A stretch of DNA of 64,000 nucleotides from Streptomyces sp. NBC_01485 (GCF_036227125.1 NZ_CP109435.1:7874001-7938000), one strand, 5' to 3'; shown: positions 8,432 through 16,937, counted from the first letter of the stretch. Made by a program: numbers and translations. Notes: a model not told the origin generated them from the letters alone.

Positions 8432-9561
8432 CGCAGCAGTCCGAGTCGACCACCACCAGCACGGTGACCACTCCTGGCATGGCGACGACTACCGGCATGG
8501 CGACCACTACCGGCATGGCGACCACCGTCGGTACGGTGACCACCAGGGACGCCGACGCCCCGGCCCGCCTGTCCCCGCTCGCGCCCCCCGTCCCGCCGCT
8601 CGCCGAACCCCGTCCGCCGGGGGAGCGGCGGGTGTGGCCGCGGACCTTCCACGACCGGCTGACCTCGCCGCTGCCCGGCCTCAAGGCCCTCGCCCGGTTC
8701 GCCCGCGAGGGCTCCGTGCGGCCCGGCAAAGAGGGCCTCGCCGACCTCCCCCGGCTTCCCTTCGAGCCCGCCCCACTGCCCCGCGTGGACGCCCGCACGA
8801 TCGCCGTCACCTGGGCGGGACACGCCAGTTGGGTGGTGAGCGTCGGCGGTCTGACCGTCCTGACCGACCCGGTCTGGTCCCGCCGCATCATCGGCACCCC
8901 GGCCCGCATCACCCCCGTGGGCGTCCCCTGGGAGACGCTGCCGCCGATCGACGCCGTCGTCATCAGCCACAACCACTACGACCACCTGGACGCCCCCACG
9001 CTGCGCCGACTCCCGCGAGACACACCGGTGTTCGTGCCGGCCGGGCTCGGACGCTGGTTCCTGCGCCGCCGGTTCACCCACGTCACCGAGCTGGACTGGT
9101 GGGAGGCGGCCGAACTGTCCGGCGTCCGCTTCGACTTCGTGCCCTCCCACCACTGGTCCAAGCGCAGCCTGACGGACACCTGCCGTTCCCTCTGGGGCGG
9201 TTGGGTGCTCACCGCGCCCGACGGGCGGCGCGTCTACTTCGCCGGCGACACGGGCTACGGCCACTGGTTCTCCCACATCGGGCGGCGCCACCCCGGCATC
9301 GACCTGGCCCTGCTGCCCATCGGCGCCTACGACCCCCGCTGGTGGCTCAGCGACGTCCACTGCGACCCGGAGGAGGCGGTCCGCGCCGCCCTCGACCTCG
9401 GCGCGCGGCGCATGGCCCCGATGCACTGGGCGACGTTCGTGCTCTCCGCCGAGCCCGTCCTCGAACCCCTCACCCGGGTGCGCGCGGCCTGGGAGAAGTC
9501 GGGCCTGGACCGCGCGAACCTGTGGGACCTGCCGGTGGGCGGCTCCCGGGTGCTGGAGTAG
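8428..9561 (+). CDS. MBL-fold hydrolase, UlaG/NAPE-PLD-like
   Basis: A 377-residue soluble metallo-beta-lactamase-fold protein. Its metal motif HNHYDH (His181, His183, Asp185, His186), the downstream FAGDTGYG and the C-terminal MAPMHWATF resemble bacterial relatives of N-acyl-phosphatidylethanolamine phospholipase D (COG2220). The substrate is unknown; family members hydrolyse phosphodiesters or lactones. Residues 1-70 are an extra low-complexity leader containing three GMATTT repeats encoded by an 18-bp tandem unit, followed by Pro/Arg-rich sequence. The domain begins near residue 120. The start overlaps the stop of the aminotransferase-like gene. A 15-bp repeat array begins within the final codons. 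Confidence 0.85.
   Translation: MTQQSESTTTSTVTTPGMATTTGMATTTGMATTVGTVTTRDADAPARLSPLAPPVPPLAEPRPPGERRVWPRTFHDRLTSPLPGLKALARFAREGSVRPGKEGLADLPRLPFEPAPLPRVDARTIAVTWAGHASWVVSVGGLTVLTDPVWSRRIIGTPARITPVGVPWETLPPIDAVVISHNHYDHLDAPTLRRLPRDTPVFVPAGLGRWFLRRRFTHVTELDWWEAAELSGVRFDFVPSHHWSKRSLTDTCRSLWGGWVLTAPDGRRVYFAGDTGYGHWFSHIGRRHPGIDLALLPIGAYDPRWWLSDVHCDPEEAVRAALDLGARRMAPMHWATFVLSAEPVLEPLTRVRAAWEKSGLDRANLWDLPVGGSRVLE
8476..8529 (+). repeat. 18-bp tandem repeat, three units, coding GMATTT
   Basis: Units at 8476-8493, 8494-8511 and 8512-8529 (GGCATGGCGACCACTACC and variants) stay in frame and lengthen the disordered N-terminus of the MBL-fold protein. Confidence 0.9.
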
Positions 9562-9632
9562 CCGGAGCAGCCATTGCGGGAGTGGTGAGTGCCGGAGTAG
9601 CCGGTGCTGGAGTAGCCGGTGCTGGAGTGGCT
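9550..9632 (+). repeat. 15-bp degenerate tandem repeat across a stop codon
   Basis: The unit GCCGGTGCTGGAGTA is repeated imperfectly about five times. It begins inside the last codons of the MBL-fold gene, spans its TAG (9559-9561) and runs up to the 3' end of the convergent DedA gene (9631). It fills the whole gap between the two genes. Confidence 0.8.
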
Positions 9633-10290
9633 AGGCGTCCTTCGGCTTCCGCAGGCGGCGCCACACGCTCGGGGCCGCGCTGATCACTACGGTCAGCGCG
9701 ACCGCCGCGACCACGCCCTCCCAGGGCTCGGGGAACAGCGAGCCGCCGAGGATCCCGATCAACTGATAGGTCACCGCCCAGGCCAGACACGCCGGGAGGT
9801 TGCCCCGTACGAAGCGGCGCAGCGGCCAGTCCGCCATCAGACAGGCCAGCATCACCGGGATGCGGCCGGCCGGCACCAGCCGGGACAGCACCAGCACCGT
9901 CGTACCGTGGCCGGCGAGCTTCGCCTGCGCCTGTGCGAGCCGCTCCTCCGGCGCCCGCGAGCGGATCGCCTCCAGCCAGTGCGAGCCGTTCCTCGACCGC
10001 ATCCCGCGCCGCCCCAGCCAGTACAGCGCCGTGTCCCCGCAGAACGCCGCCAGGGACGCCGTCACGAACACCAGCGCCAGCGCGAACGGCGCAGTCTGAT
10101 GGAAGGCGACCACCGCCGCCGAACTCACCAGCGCCCCCGTCGGCACCACCGGCACCAGCGCCCCGATCAGCACCAGCAGGAACAGCGACGGATAGCCGAG
10201 GGCCTGCTGCGTGGACTCGGTCGGCACGGTCGTCACGGCAGGCGCCGCCGTCACGGTTGTCATGACCGCGGTGGCGAGCCACTCTCTCAC
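9631..10290 (-). CDS. DedA family membrane protein
   Basis: A 219-residue integral membrane protein of the DedA/SNARE-associated (VTT) family, with about four or five hydrophobic segments. The family motif region GDTALYWLGRRG and the arginine-rich stretch SRLVPAGRIP are typical. Family members are thought to flip phospholipids or undecaprenyl phosphate. The GTG start (10290-10288) overlaps the TGA of the upstream MBL-fold gene (GTGA), so the two are translationally coupled. That pairing hints at a lipid or envelope substrate for the hydrolase, which is an inference only. Confidence 0.85.
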   Translation of the reverse strand: MREWLATAVMTTVTAAPAVTTVPTESTQQALGYPSLFLLVLIGALVPVVPTGALVSSAAVVAFHQTAPFALALVFVTASLAAFCGDTALYWLGRRGMRSRNGSHWLEAIRSRAPEERLAQAQAKLAGHGTTVLVLSRLVPAGRIPVMLACLMADWPLRRFVRGNLPACLAWAVTYQLIGILGGSLFPEPWEGVVAAVALTVVISAAPSVWRRLRKPKDA

Positions 10291-11060
10291 CGCGCGGCTC
10301 CCACGCGCACGCTCTCCCCGTGCCCGAGCCGGTGCACCGTCACCCCCGGCGCACGCTCCGCCGCGAGGCGTACGAACTCCTCGCCGGGAGCATGGAATTC
10401 ATGGGGGCGCACGGCGTCCATGCCGATCGGCCAGTACGTGCCGTAGTGCACCGGCACGGCGCTGCGCGGCGCCAGCCGGACCAGCGCCTCGGCCGCACGC
10501 CGCGCGTCCAGGTGCCCCTCGCCGAGATACGGCCCCCAGCCGCCCACCGGCAGCAACGCCACATCGACCGGCCCGACCTCCTTGGCCATCTCCTCGAACA
10601 GGCCGGTGTCCCCGGCGAAGTACGTCCGCGCCTCGCCCTCGACGACGTACCCGAGCGCGGGGGAGCGGTGCCGGCCGACCGGCAGCCGCCGCCCGTCGTG
10701 GCGCGCGGGCACGGCCCGTACCCGCAGGTTGCCGACGGCCGTCTCGTCGCCCGGCTCCATCTCGGTCAGCCGCAGATGCCGCAGGCGGCGCAGCCCGGGG
10801 ACGGCGCGCGGCGCGCCCCGGGGCACCAGCAGGCGCGTGCCCGGCGTGAGGCGCGCCAGCGAGGGCAGATGCAGGTGGTCGGCGTGCAGGTGGGAGACGA
10901 GCGCCACGTCCGCGCGCCAGGCGCCGGGCGGGGGCAGCGCGCCCCGGCGGCGGCGCAGATGCGCGAGACGACGGGCGAACAGGGGATCGGTGATCACACG
11001 CACGTCCGAATCCTCGATCGTGCAGGTGGCGTGACCCCACCACGTGATCTCCACCGGCAC
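10287..11060 (-). CDS. MBL-fold metallohydrolase (UlaG-like)
   Basis: A compact 257-residue MBL-fold protein beginning directly with WWGHATCTIE. The metal motif is HLHADH (His57, His59, Asp61, His62), followed by YFAGDTGLF and PVHYGTYWPIGMD. It belongs to the same broad COG2220 group as the 377-residue protein at 8428 but is only distantly similar. Start GTG 11060 is preceded by an AAGGAGG-like site. It is the first gene of a two-gene unit with dedA (GTGA overlap). Together, two lipid-hydrolase-like MBL proteins and a DedA protein lie within 3 kb. Substrate unknown. Confidence 0.85.
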   Translation of the reverse strand: MPVEITWWGHATCTIEDSDVRVITDPLFARRLAHLRRRRGALPPPGAWRADVALVSHLHADHLHLPSLARLTPGTRLLVPRGAPRAVPGLRRLRHLRLTEMEPGDETAVGNLRVRAVPARHDGRRLPVGRHRSPALGYVVEGEARTYFAGDTGLFEEMAKEVGPVDVALLPVGGWGPYLGEGHLDARRAAEALVRLAPRSAVPVHYGTYWPIGMDAVRPHEFHAPGEEFVRLAAERAPGVTVHRLGHGESVRVGAAR

Positions 11061-11144
11061 CTCTTCGCCTCCTTCGCGCGCCTCCCCCGAAGCCTACGGG
11101 CAGGAGTAGGGTCGGCGGCGAAACCCGGAGGTGAGGGGGACGCC

Positions 11145-11555
11145 ATGGGACCGGTGCGGGTCATGCGGGTCACGGCGATCGCGAGTCTGACGCCGCTGGA
11201 GGAACTGGACGCCGATCCCTTCCTGGTGGACTCCCGCAGCCAGCACGCGATGTGCGCGCGGTGGGCCGCGGAGCGCGGGTACGTCGTCAGCCGGGAACTG
11301 CTGGTGCGCGGGTTGCGCGCCGACCACGGCGTGCTGTGGGACGGCGTCCGGCCCGGCGTCGACCTGTTCGTCGCCCCGAGCCGCCGGGTACTGGAGAGCG
11401 CGCTGTCGTCCGTGGACGAGTTCTCCGAGGAGTGCGCGCGACGCGGGGTCCGGGTGGAGACGGTCGGCACCGCCGAGCCCGCCTACGACGCCCAGATGAA
11501 GGCCCGGGTCCACCGAAGGCTGTCCATGCCGACGGCGGGTTACGACGGGCGGTAG
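11145..11555 (+). CDS. Hypothetical protein resembling a serine-recombinase N-terminal fold
   Basis: A 136-residue protein starting at ATG 11145 with GGAGG about ten bases upstream. Its spacing of motifs recalls the resolvase catalytic domain: SRSQHAMCARWAAERGY like the S..Q...C..yA...Gy helix, then VDLFVAPSRRVLESA like the strand-helix with Asp and Arg, and ECARRGVRVETV like the late strand. The expected N-terminal Y-x-R-x-S catalytic serine segment is degenerate (RVTAIASLT), and no DNA-binding or zinc-ribbon tail follows. It may be a repurposed or inactive relative. Function is otherwise unknown, and the gene appears monocistronic. Confidence 0.55.
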   Translation: MGPVRVMRVTAIASLTPLEELDADPFLVDSRSQHAMCARWAAERGYVVSRELLVRGLRADHGVLWDGVRPGVDLFVAPSRRVLESALSSVDEFSEECARRGVRVETVGTAEPAYDAQMKARVHRRLSMPTAGYDGR

Positions 11556-11599
11556 GCGGTAGGCGGTGAGTGAGGGGCGACTGTCGGCAATCGACGGGC

Positions 11600-11613
11600 G
11601 ACTGTAGACAGTC
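11600..11613. promoter_or_regulatory. GACTGTAGACAGTC dyad, possible GntR-type site
   Basis: GACTGT and ACAGTC are perfect half-sites around a central AG. The site lies in the 119-base gap before the holin-annotated gene, within a run of degenerate GTCGACGGGCGA repeats. A 13-of-14 match lies at 49151-49164 before the GntR gene. Confidence 0.4.
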
Positions 11614-11674
11614 GACGGGCGATAGTCGACGGGTGCCTCGTACCGGGGTGTGACAGGGTGGAAGGCGGCCCCCC

Positions 11675-13906
11675 GTGGGCGTCGGGGCCGGAACGCGAGG
11701 TGTGCGGGGCGTGCGTGGGGTGCGGTGGCGGCGGGCCGTCAGCCAGGCCGGGCGGAGCGTCGCGGTCTGGGGTGTCTCCACGCTCACGATGCTGGTGCTC
11801 GCGGGGATCCTGCCGGACTTCCGGCTGCAGTCCGCCGACGGCGACAGCGCCACCACCATCGCCGTGACCGCGGCCGTCGGCGCCGGTGTGTTCGGTGTGC
11901 TGTCGGCCCTGGTCTGGCCACTGCTGGTGCGCCTCCTCCTGCTCGTACCGGCGCTCGTCCTGGGCCTGCTGGTGTTCTTCCTCAACGGCTCGCTGCTGCT
12001 GCTCGCCCTGCGGCTGAACCCCTCCGGGCAGAGCGAGGCGGCCCCCGAGACCGCCGTCATCGTCGCCGCCGTGATGTCCGCCGTCGCCTCCGCGACGGGC
12101 GGCGCCCTGGCCGTGCGCGACGACGACGCCTACCGCCGCCGCCTGTACCGCCTCGCCGACCGCCGCCGAAGAGGCGGCCCCGCCTGCCCCGCCACGCCCG
12201 GCACCGTCTTCCTCCAACTCGACGGCGTCGGCCACGACGTGCTGGCGCAGGCCGTGTGTAAGGGACTGATGCCGACCGTCGCCCGCTGGCTCGGCGACGG
12301 CGACGGCGGCGACGGAGACGGAGACGGAGACGGCGAGGGAACCGGAGGCGGCGACGGAACCAGAACCCAAGGCAGCCACAGCCCCACCCACCGACCCACC
12401 CACCGCCTCACCCCCTGGCGCACCGACTGGTCCAGCCAGACCGGCGCCAGCCAGCTCGGCATCCTGCACGGCAGCAACCACGACGTGCCCGCCTTCCGCT
12501 GGTACGAGAAGGACAGCGGGGAGGTGATGGTCTGCAACCGTCCCACCAGCGCCGCCGAACTCCAGCGCCGCGCCGTCCAACGCACCGGCGACGGCGGGCT
12601 GTTGTCCGCCGACGGCGCCAGCCGCGGCAACCTCTTCAGCGGCGGCGCCGACGAACAGGCGCTCGTGCTGTCCATCGCCGCCCGTCGGCGCAGCCGGGAG
12701 ACCCGCTCCCGGTCCGGCTACTTCGCCTACTTCTCCGACCCGGCCAACGCCGTACGCACCGCGCTGTCCTTCGTCGCCGAAGTGGTCCGCGAGATCGCCC
12801 AGTCCACCCGCGCCCGGCTGCGCGAGGAACGCCCGCGCGTCGGACGCGGCGGCCTCTACCCGTTCGTCCGCGCCTTCGCGACCGTCGTCGAACGGGACGT
12901 CGTCGTGGCCGCCGTGACGGGCGACCTGCTCGCCGGACGCACCGCCGTCTACGCCGACCTGGTGGCCTACGACGAGGTCGCGCACCACTCCGGGCCGCTC
13001 GGCCGGGACACCGAGCAGGTCCTCGGCCGCCTCGACCGGGCGCTCGCGCTGATCGAGAACGTCGCCGAGCACGCGCCCCGCCCGTACCGGATCGTCGTCC
13101 TGTCCGACCACGGCCAGAGCCCCGGCGAAACGTTCCGCGCCCGCTACGGCCTCACCCTCGGCGACCTGGTGCGGGCCGGCAGCGGGCTGCCCGTGCCGCG
13201 CAGGGCGGTGGGGGTCCCCCCAGGCTTTAGGCACTGGGGGAGTACCCACAGCGGCGCCGAGGCCCGCGCGGCCGTCCGCGCGGCGCTGCGCCGGCCCGTG
13301 GAGGAGGGCGGCGAACACCACCGGCCGTCCGGCCGCCGCTCGGAGCCGGAGCCGATCGTGCTGGCCTCGGGGAACCTGGGGCTGATCTCCTTCCCGGACG
13401 TGCCGCACCGGATGAGCAAGGAGGAGATCGACGCCCGCCACCCGGCCCTGCTGACCACCCTCGCGAACCACCCCGGCATCGGCTTCCTCCTGGTGCGCAG
13501 CGAGGAGCACGGCGGGGTCGTCCTCGGCGCGTCCGGCGCGGAGCTGCCGCTCGGCCAACTCGACGCGGAGCCCGGCCCGTTGGCCGCCTTCGGGCCCGGC
13601 GCGGCCGACGCCGTGCGCCGTACCCACTCCTTCCCGCACACCGCCGACATCATGGTCAACTCCTTCCACGACCCGGCCGACGGCGAGGTGCTCTGCTTCG
13701 AGGAGCAGATCGGCTCCCACGGCGGCCTCGGCGGCGCCCAGGCCAGAGCGTTCCTGCTGTCCCCGCTCGCCCTGTCCGCACCCGTCGGGAACGACGAGAT
13801 CCTGTCCGGCGCGGAACACGTGCACCGCGTCCTGCGCCGCTGGCTGCGCGAGTCGAACGGACCCCAAGTGCCCCTGGACACGGCCCCGGAAGAGCGCGCC
13901 GCCTGA
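11675..13906 (+). CDS. Membrane-anchored phosphodiesterase-like protein (holin-annotated family)
   Basis: A 743-residue protein. The first 150 residues hold three to four hydrophobic segments resembling a phage-holin/DUF4229-like membrane domain. The rest looks like an alkaline-phosphatase-superfamily domain, with VFLQLDGVGHDVL near 178-190, VAYDEVAHHSG and VVLSDHGQSPG as probable metal-binding motifs. A GD-rich insert (GDGDGGDGDGDGDGEG) and one palindromic repeat (13208-13249) expand loops without breaking the frame. GTG 11675 with GGAAGG nine bases upstream is a reasonable start, though Val or Met codons slightly downstream are possible. In streptomycetes this family is usually labelled phage holin, but the enzymatic domain argues for an envelope phosphodiesterase or phosphatase. 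Confidence 0.75.
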   Translation: MGVGAGTRGVRGVRGVRWRRAVSQAGRSVAVWGVSTLTMLVLAGILPDFRLQSADGDSATTIAVTAAVGAGVFGVLSALVWPLLVRLLLLVPALVLGLLVFFLNGSLLLLALRLNPSGQSEAAPETAVIVAAVMSAVASATGGALAVRDDDAYRRRLYRLADRRRRGGPACPATPGTVFLQLDGVGHDVLAQAVCKGLMPTVARWLGDGDGGDGDGDGDGEGTGGGDGTRTQGSHSPTHRPTHRLTPWRTDWSSQTGASQLGILHGSNHDVPAFRWYEKDSGEVMVCNRPTSAAELQRRAVQRTGDGGLLSADGASRGNLFSGGADEQALVLSIAARRRSRETRSRSGYFAYFSDPANAVRTALSFVAEVVREIAQSTRARLREERPRVGRGGLYPFVRAFATVVERDVVVAAVTGDLLAGRTAVYADLVAYDEVAHHSGPLGRDTEQVLGRLDRALALIENVAEHAPRPYRIVVLSDHGQSPGETFRARYGLTLGDLVRAGSGLPVPRRAVGVPPGFRHWGSTHSGAEARAAVRAALRRPVEEGGEHHRPSGRRSEPEPIVLASGNLGLISFPDVPHRMSKEEIDARHPALLTTLANHPGIGFLLVRSEEHGGVVLGASGAELPLGQLDAEPGPLAAFGPGAADAVRRTHSFPHTADIMVNSFHDPADGEVLCFEEQIGSHGGLGGAQARAFLLSPLALSAPVGNDEILSGAEHVHRVLRRWLRESNGPQVPLDTAPEERAA
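13208..13249. repeat. Palindromic GC-rich repeat, copy A (in frame)
   Basis: A 42-bp hairpin-forming element (GTGGGGGTCCCCCCAG ... CTGGGGGAGTACCCAC). It is inserted without frameshift in the phosphodiesterase gene and encodes VGVPPGFRHWGSTH. Its reverse complement aligns with copies at 14218-14258 and 18670-18711. Confidence 0.75.
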
Positions 13907-13911
13907 CCTGA

Positions 13912-14646
13912 GTTCTCGGCTGCGCCACAGGAAAACCAGGCGACTACGTCGACCTCGACGGTTTCTACCGCCGCGGCCTCGCCCAGGGCTTCGACCTGCA
14001 CCAGCGGCAGGAACGCGGCTTCCTGCCCGGCGGGTTGGTCGAGGAGATCCGCGCGCTGAGCCACCCGCCGCTGCCCTGGGACGCCCAACTGGCGTGCTGG
14101 TTCGACGAGTTCGTACCGCGACCGGCGCCGCTGCGGACGTACGCCCGGCCCGCGCGCCGCCAGGCCTCCACCCCGGACATCCAGCGCGCCGGCCGCTGGT
14201 TCCCGCCGGGGAGATCGCCCTCCCCCACGCTCGGCTTCGCTCGCGCGGGGGGACCCCTAACTTTCGGCGTAGTCCTGGACACCTCCGGATCGATGGACCC
14301 CACCCTCCTCGGCAAGGCGCTCGGCGCGATCGCCTCGTACGCCGAGGCCCGTGACGTCCCGGCCGCCCGGGTGGTGTTCTGCGACGCCGCCCCGCACGAC
14401 GCGGGCTACCTGCCGGTCACCGAGATCGCCGGCCGGGTCCGCGTCCACGGGCGCGGCGGTACGGTCCTGCAGCCCGGCGTCGACCTGCTGCACCGCGCCG
14501 ACGACTTCCCGCCCGGCGCGCCGCTCCTGATCATCACCGACGGCTGGTGCGACGTCCTGCGGGTGCGGCGCGAGCACGCCTACCTGATCCCGCAGGGCCG
14601 TCAGTTGCCGTTCACCGCGCGGGGGCCGGTGTTCCGGGTGCGGTGA
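13912..14646 (+). pseudogene. Truncated VWA-domain metallopeptidase-like gene (DUF2201 type)
   Basis: The frame is open from 13912 and reads GDYVDLDGFYRRGLAQGFD then a VWA-like domain with DTSGSMDP (MIDAS-type Asp-x-Ser-x-Ser) and a late LLIITDGWCDV strand. This matches the C-terminal part of putative metal-dependent peptidases with a VWA domain (COG3864/DUF2201), which are about 400-450 residues long. The N-terminal metalloprotease half with its HExxH is missing. No ATG or GTG with a ribosome-binding site exists at the beginning; the first possible start is TTG 14035, inside the conserved region. The fragment starts five bases after the preceding stop codon, suggesting a deletion fused it there. 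A palindromic repeat (copy B) lies just before the VWA domain. Confidence 0.7.
14218..14258. repeat. Palindromic GC-rich repeat, copy B (in frame)
   Basis: A 41-bp element (CTCCCCCACGC ... GCGCGGGGGGACCCC) encoding SPTLGFARAGGP inside the VWA remnant. It is closely related to copy C and in inverse orientation to copy A. Confidence 0.8.
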
Positions 14647-14718
14647 GGCGGAGTGTGATCGGATGGGGGCAGGGGACCCGGAACGGGCCCGCACAGTCTT
14701 CATGCGAAAGGAAGAAAC

Positions 14719-15147
14719 GTGGCCACCACGCGCTCCGCACACACCGTCTGGGAAGGCAGCCTGATCGAGGGCAACGGTGTCGTGTCCTTCGACTCCTCCG
14801 GCGCCATCGCCCAGCAGCCCGTGACCTGGGCCGCCCGTACCCAGGAGGCGAACGGAAAGACCAGCCCCGAGGAGCTGATCGCGGCCGCCCACTCCAGCTG
14901 CTTCTCCATGGCCTTCTCGCACGCCCTCGCCGGCGCGGGCACCCCGCCCACCAAGCTCGTCACCTCGGCCGACGTCACCTTCCAGCCGGGCGAGGGCATC
15001 ACCGGCATCCACCTGACGGTGGAGGGCACCGTGCCCGGCCTCGACGAGGACGCCTTCCTCGCCGCCGCCGAACAGGCCAAGGTCAACTGCCCCGTCAGCC
15101 AGGCCCTCAAGGCCGTACCGATCACCCTGTCGGCCAAACTCGCCTGA
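14719..15147 (+). CDS. osmC: OsmC family peroxiredoxin
   Basis: A 142-residue cytosolic OsmC/Ohr-family thiol peroxidase that reduces organic hydroperoxides. The two redox cysteines are visible: Cys61 in HSSCFSMAFS and Cys124 in KVNCPVSQAL. The length is that of OsmC. The start is GTG 14719 with AAAGGAAG upstream. The motif PEELIAAAHSSCF identifies the OsmC branch rather than Ohr. The gene is monocistronic, with a terminator-like hairpin right after it at 15176-15216. Confidence 0.95.
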   Translation: MATTRSAHTVWEGSLIEGNGVVSFDSSGAIAQQPVTWAARTQEANGKTSPEELIAAAHSSCFSMAFSHALAGAGTPPTKLVTSADVTFQPGEGITGIHLTVEGTVPGLDEDAFLAAAEQAKVNCPVSQALKAVPITLSAKLA

Positions 15148-15175
15148 ACCGACCGCGACAAGGGGTGCGGGGCGC

Positions 15176-15216
15176 AGGGTGCGGGGCGAGGAAGCCGGCA
15201 CGAAGCCCCGCACCCT
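15176..15216 (+). terminator. Hairpin terminator after osmC
   Basis: AGGGTGCGGGGC (15176-15187) pairs perfectly with GCCCCGCACCCT (15205-15216) over 12 bp around a 17-base loop, 28 bases past the osmC stop. Confidence 0.7.
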
Positions 15217-15330
15217 TGACGCTGTCCGGGCCGACCGGTCGCCCCGGAACTCCTGCTGTCCGCACCCTCGTCGCAGTCGCTGTCGCCGCCCCGTACCCCG
15301 TACCCGCCCGCCGTCCGGGAGCTGAGCACC

Positions 15331-16080
15331 GTGCCACCCCGCCCCGCCGTCTCCGCCCACCGCGGCGGCGCCGAGCGCTTCGACGCCGCGACCCGGGAGG
15401 CGTACGAGGACGCGCTCGCCTCCGGTGCCGAGTACGTCGAGTTCGACGTCCGGCGGACCGTCGACGGCGTGTTCGTCGTCCACCATGACGCCCGGGTCGG
15501 CGGCGGCGGACCGCCGCTCTCCCGGCTCACGTACGCCGAGCTGTGCGGACGCGCCGGGTACGCCGTCCCTGTCGTCGAGGACGTGATGACGCTGGTCGCC
15601 GGGAGACTCGTCGGCCACCTGGACCTGAAGGAGACCGGTTACGAGCGGGAGATCGTCGACCGGGCGATCACCCTGCTCGGCCGGGACGGGTTCGTCGCCA
15701 CCTCTCTGGAGGACGTCTCCGTCGCCGCGATCACCCGGGCCTTCCCCGGCGTGCGCACGGCCCTGTCGCTGGGGCGCGACCGCAAGGAGGTGGGGCCCGC
15801 ACGGCTCGCGGGCACCCGGGCGAGTGAACTGTTCCCGATGCGGCGGCTGCGTGCCTGCGGGGCACACGGGGTGGCCGTGCACCAGCGGCTCGCCCGCGCC
15901 ACCGTGCTGCGCCGGGCGGCCGCGCACCGGCTCTTCATCATGGTCTGGACGGTCAACGACGACCCCGGCCTGCGGACGTTCCTCGCCGACCCCCGGGTGG
16001 ACGTACTCGTCACGGACCGGCCGAGGCGCGCGGTGGAGCTGCGCGGCGACCCGCACCGGACCCCGCCGCTCCCTCAGTAG
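15331..16080 (+). CDS. Glycerophosphodiester phosphodiesterase
   Basis: A 249-residue GDPD-family TIM-barrel enzyme, predicted to cleave glycerophosphodiesters to glycerol 3-phosphate and an alcohol. Catalytic motifs are HRGG at 10-13 (His10, Arg11), VEFDVR (Glu37, Asp39) and HHDA at 51-54. The late MVWTVND and VDVLVTDRP motifs are typical. No signal peptide is present, so it acts in the cytosol. Start GTG 15331 has GGGAG upstream. Its 3' end overlaps the convergent XRE gene by 7 bases. Confidence 0.93.
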   Translation: MPPRPAVSAHRGGAERFDAATREAYEDALASGAEYVEFDVRRTVDGVFVVHHDARVGGGGPPLSRLTYAELCGRAGYAVPVVEDVMTLVAGRLVGHLDLKETGYEREIVDRAITLLGRDGFVATSLEDVSVAAITRAFPGVRTALSLGRDRKEVGPARLAGTRASELFPMRRLRACGAHGVAVHQRLARATVLRRAAAHRLFIMVWTVNDDPGLRTFLADPRVDVLVTDRPRRAVELRGDPHRTPPLPQ

Positions 16081-16937
16081 CTCGCGCGGACGTCCCGCAG
16101 GATCTCCTTGGTGCGCTGCGCGCACGCGGCGTGCGTCGTCATGTGGTCGAGGACCTCCAGGTGCGCGGAGACCTCCTTGCGGTCGTCGAGGTACAGAGCG
16201 CCGGTCAGGTACTCGGTGACGACCATGTCGGGCAGTTCGGGCTCGGCGAACCGGAACAGCGAGAACGGCGCGGACGTCCCCGGATGCGGACCGGCCGCGA
16301 ACTCGGCGACCTGCAGGGTGATCCGGTCGCGCTCGGCGAACTCCACGAGCCTGTCGAGCTGTTGGGCCATCACGGCCGCGTCCACACTCACCGGGCGGCG
16401 CAGCACCGTCTCGTCCATCACCACCCACAGATGGGGCGGGTCGGCGCCCGCCAGCAGCCGCTGGCGCGCCATGCGCAGCGACACGTGCCGCTCGGTCGAC
16501 TCCGGGGTCGTGCGCCCGACCGTCCCGGCCTCCAGCACGGCGCGCGCGTAGTCCTCGGTCTGCAGCAGCCCGGGCACGAAGTGCGGCTCGTACGAGCGGA
16601 TCAGCCGGGCCGCGCCCTCCAGGCTCACGTACAGGCTGAACCACTCGGGCAGCACGTCGTGGAACCGCTGCCACCAGCCGGGCCGGTTCGCCTCCTCGGT
16701 GAGCGAGACGAACGCCTCGGCCTCGTCCTCGGGCACGCCGTACGTCTCCAGCAGCACCTGCACGTACGGGACCTTCAACGCGACGTCGGCCGTCTCCATG
16801 CGCCGTACGGTCGCGGGGGCCACGCGCAGCGCGCGGGCAGCCTCCTCACGGCCGAGACCGGCCGCCTCACGCAACTCCTGCAGCCGCCTGCCCAGAACCA
16901 CCTGACCCACGGTGGGCGCGGGCCGTCGTTCACTCAC
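16074..16937 (-). CDS. XRE-family regulator with DUF5753 domain
   Basis: A 287-residue protein with an N-terminal helix-turn-helix (about residues 12-65, ELREAAGLGREEAARALRVA then TVRRMETA) and a C-terminal DUF5753 domain (about 110-280) containing SLEGAARLIRSYEPHFVPGLLQTEDYARAV. This two-domain architecture is abundant in streptomycetes, where members are often encoded next to small DUF397 proteins and influence differentiation. No intact DUF397 gene is adjacent here. GTG 16937 is the start. It converges with the GDPD gene, overlapping 7 bases. Confidence 0.92.
   Translation of the reverse strand: MSERRPAPTVGQVVLGRRLQELREAAGLGREEAARALRVAPATVRRMETADVALKVPYVQVLLETYGVPEDEAEAFVSLTEEANRPGWWQRFHDVLPEWFSLYVSLEGAARLIRSYEPHFVPGLLQTEDYARAVLEAGTVGRTTPESTERHVSLRMARQRLLAGADPPHLWVVMDETVLRRPVSVDAAVMAQQLDRLVEFAERDRITLQVAEFAAGPHPGTSAPFSLFRFAEPELPDMVVTEYLTGALYLDDRKEVSAHLEVLDHMTTHAACAQRTKEILRDVRASY

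Noticed and set aside
11540..13867. 775-codon minus-strand frame opposite the phosphodiesterase-like gene
   Set aside because: Gly/Val/Ala/Gln-rich shadow without motifs. The plus strand shows membrane segments and phosphatase-type motifs.
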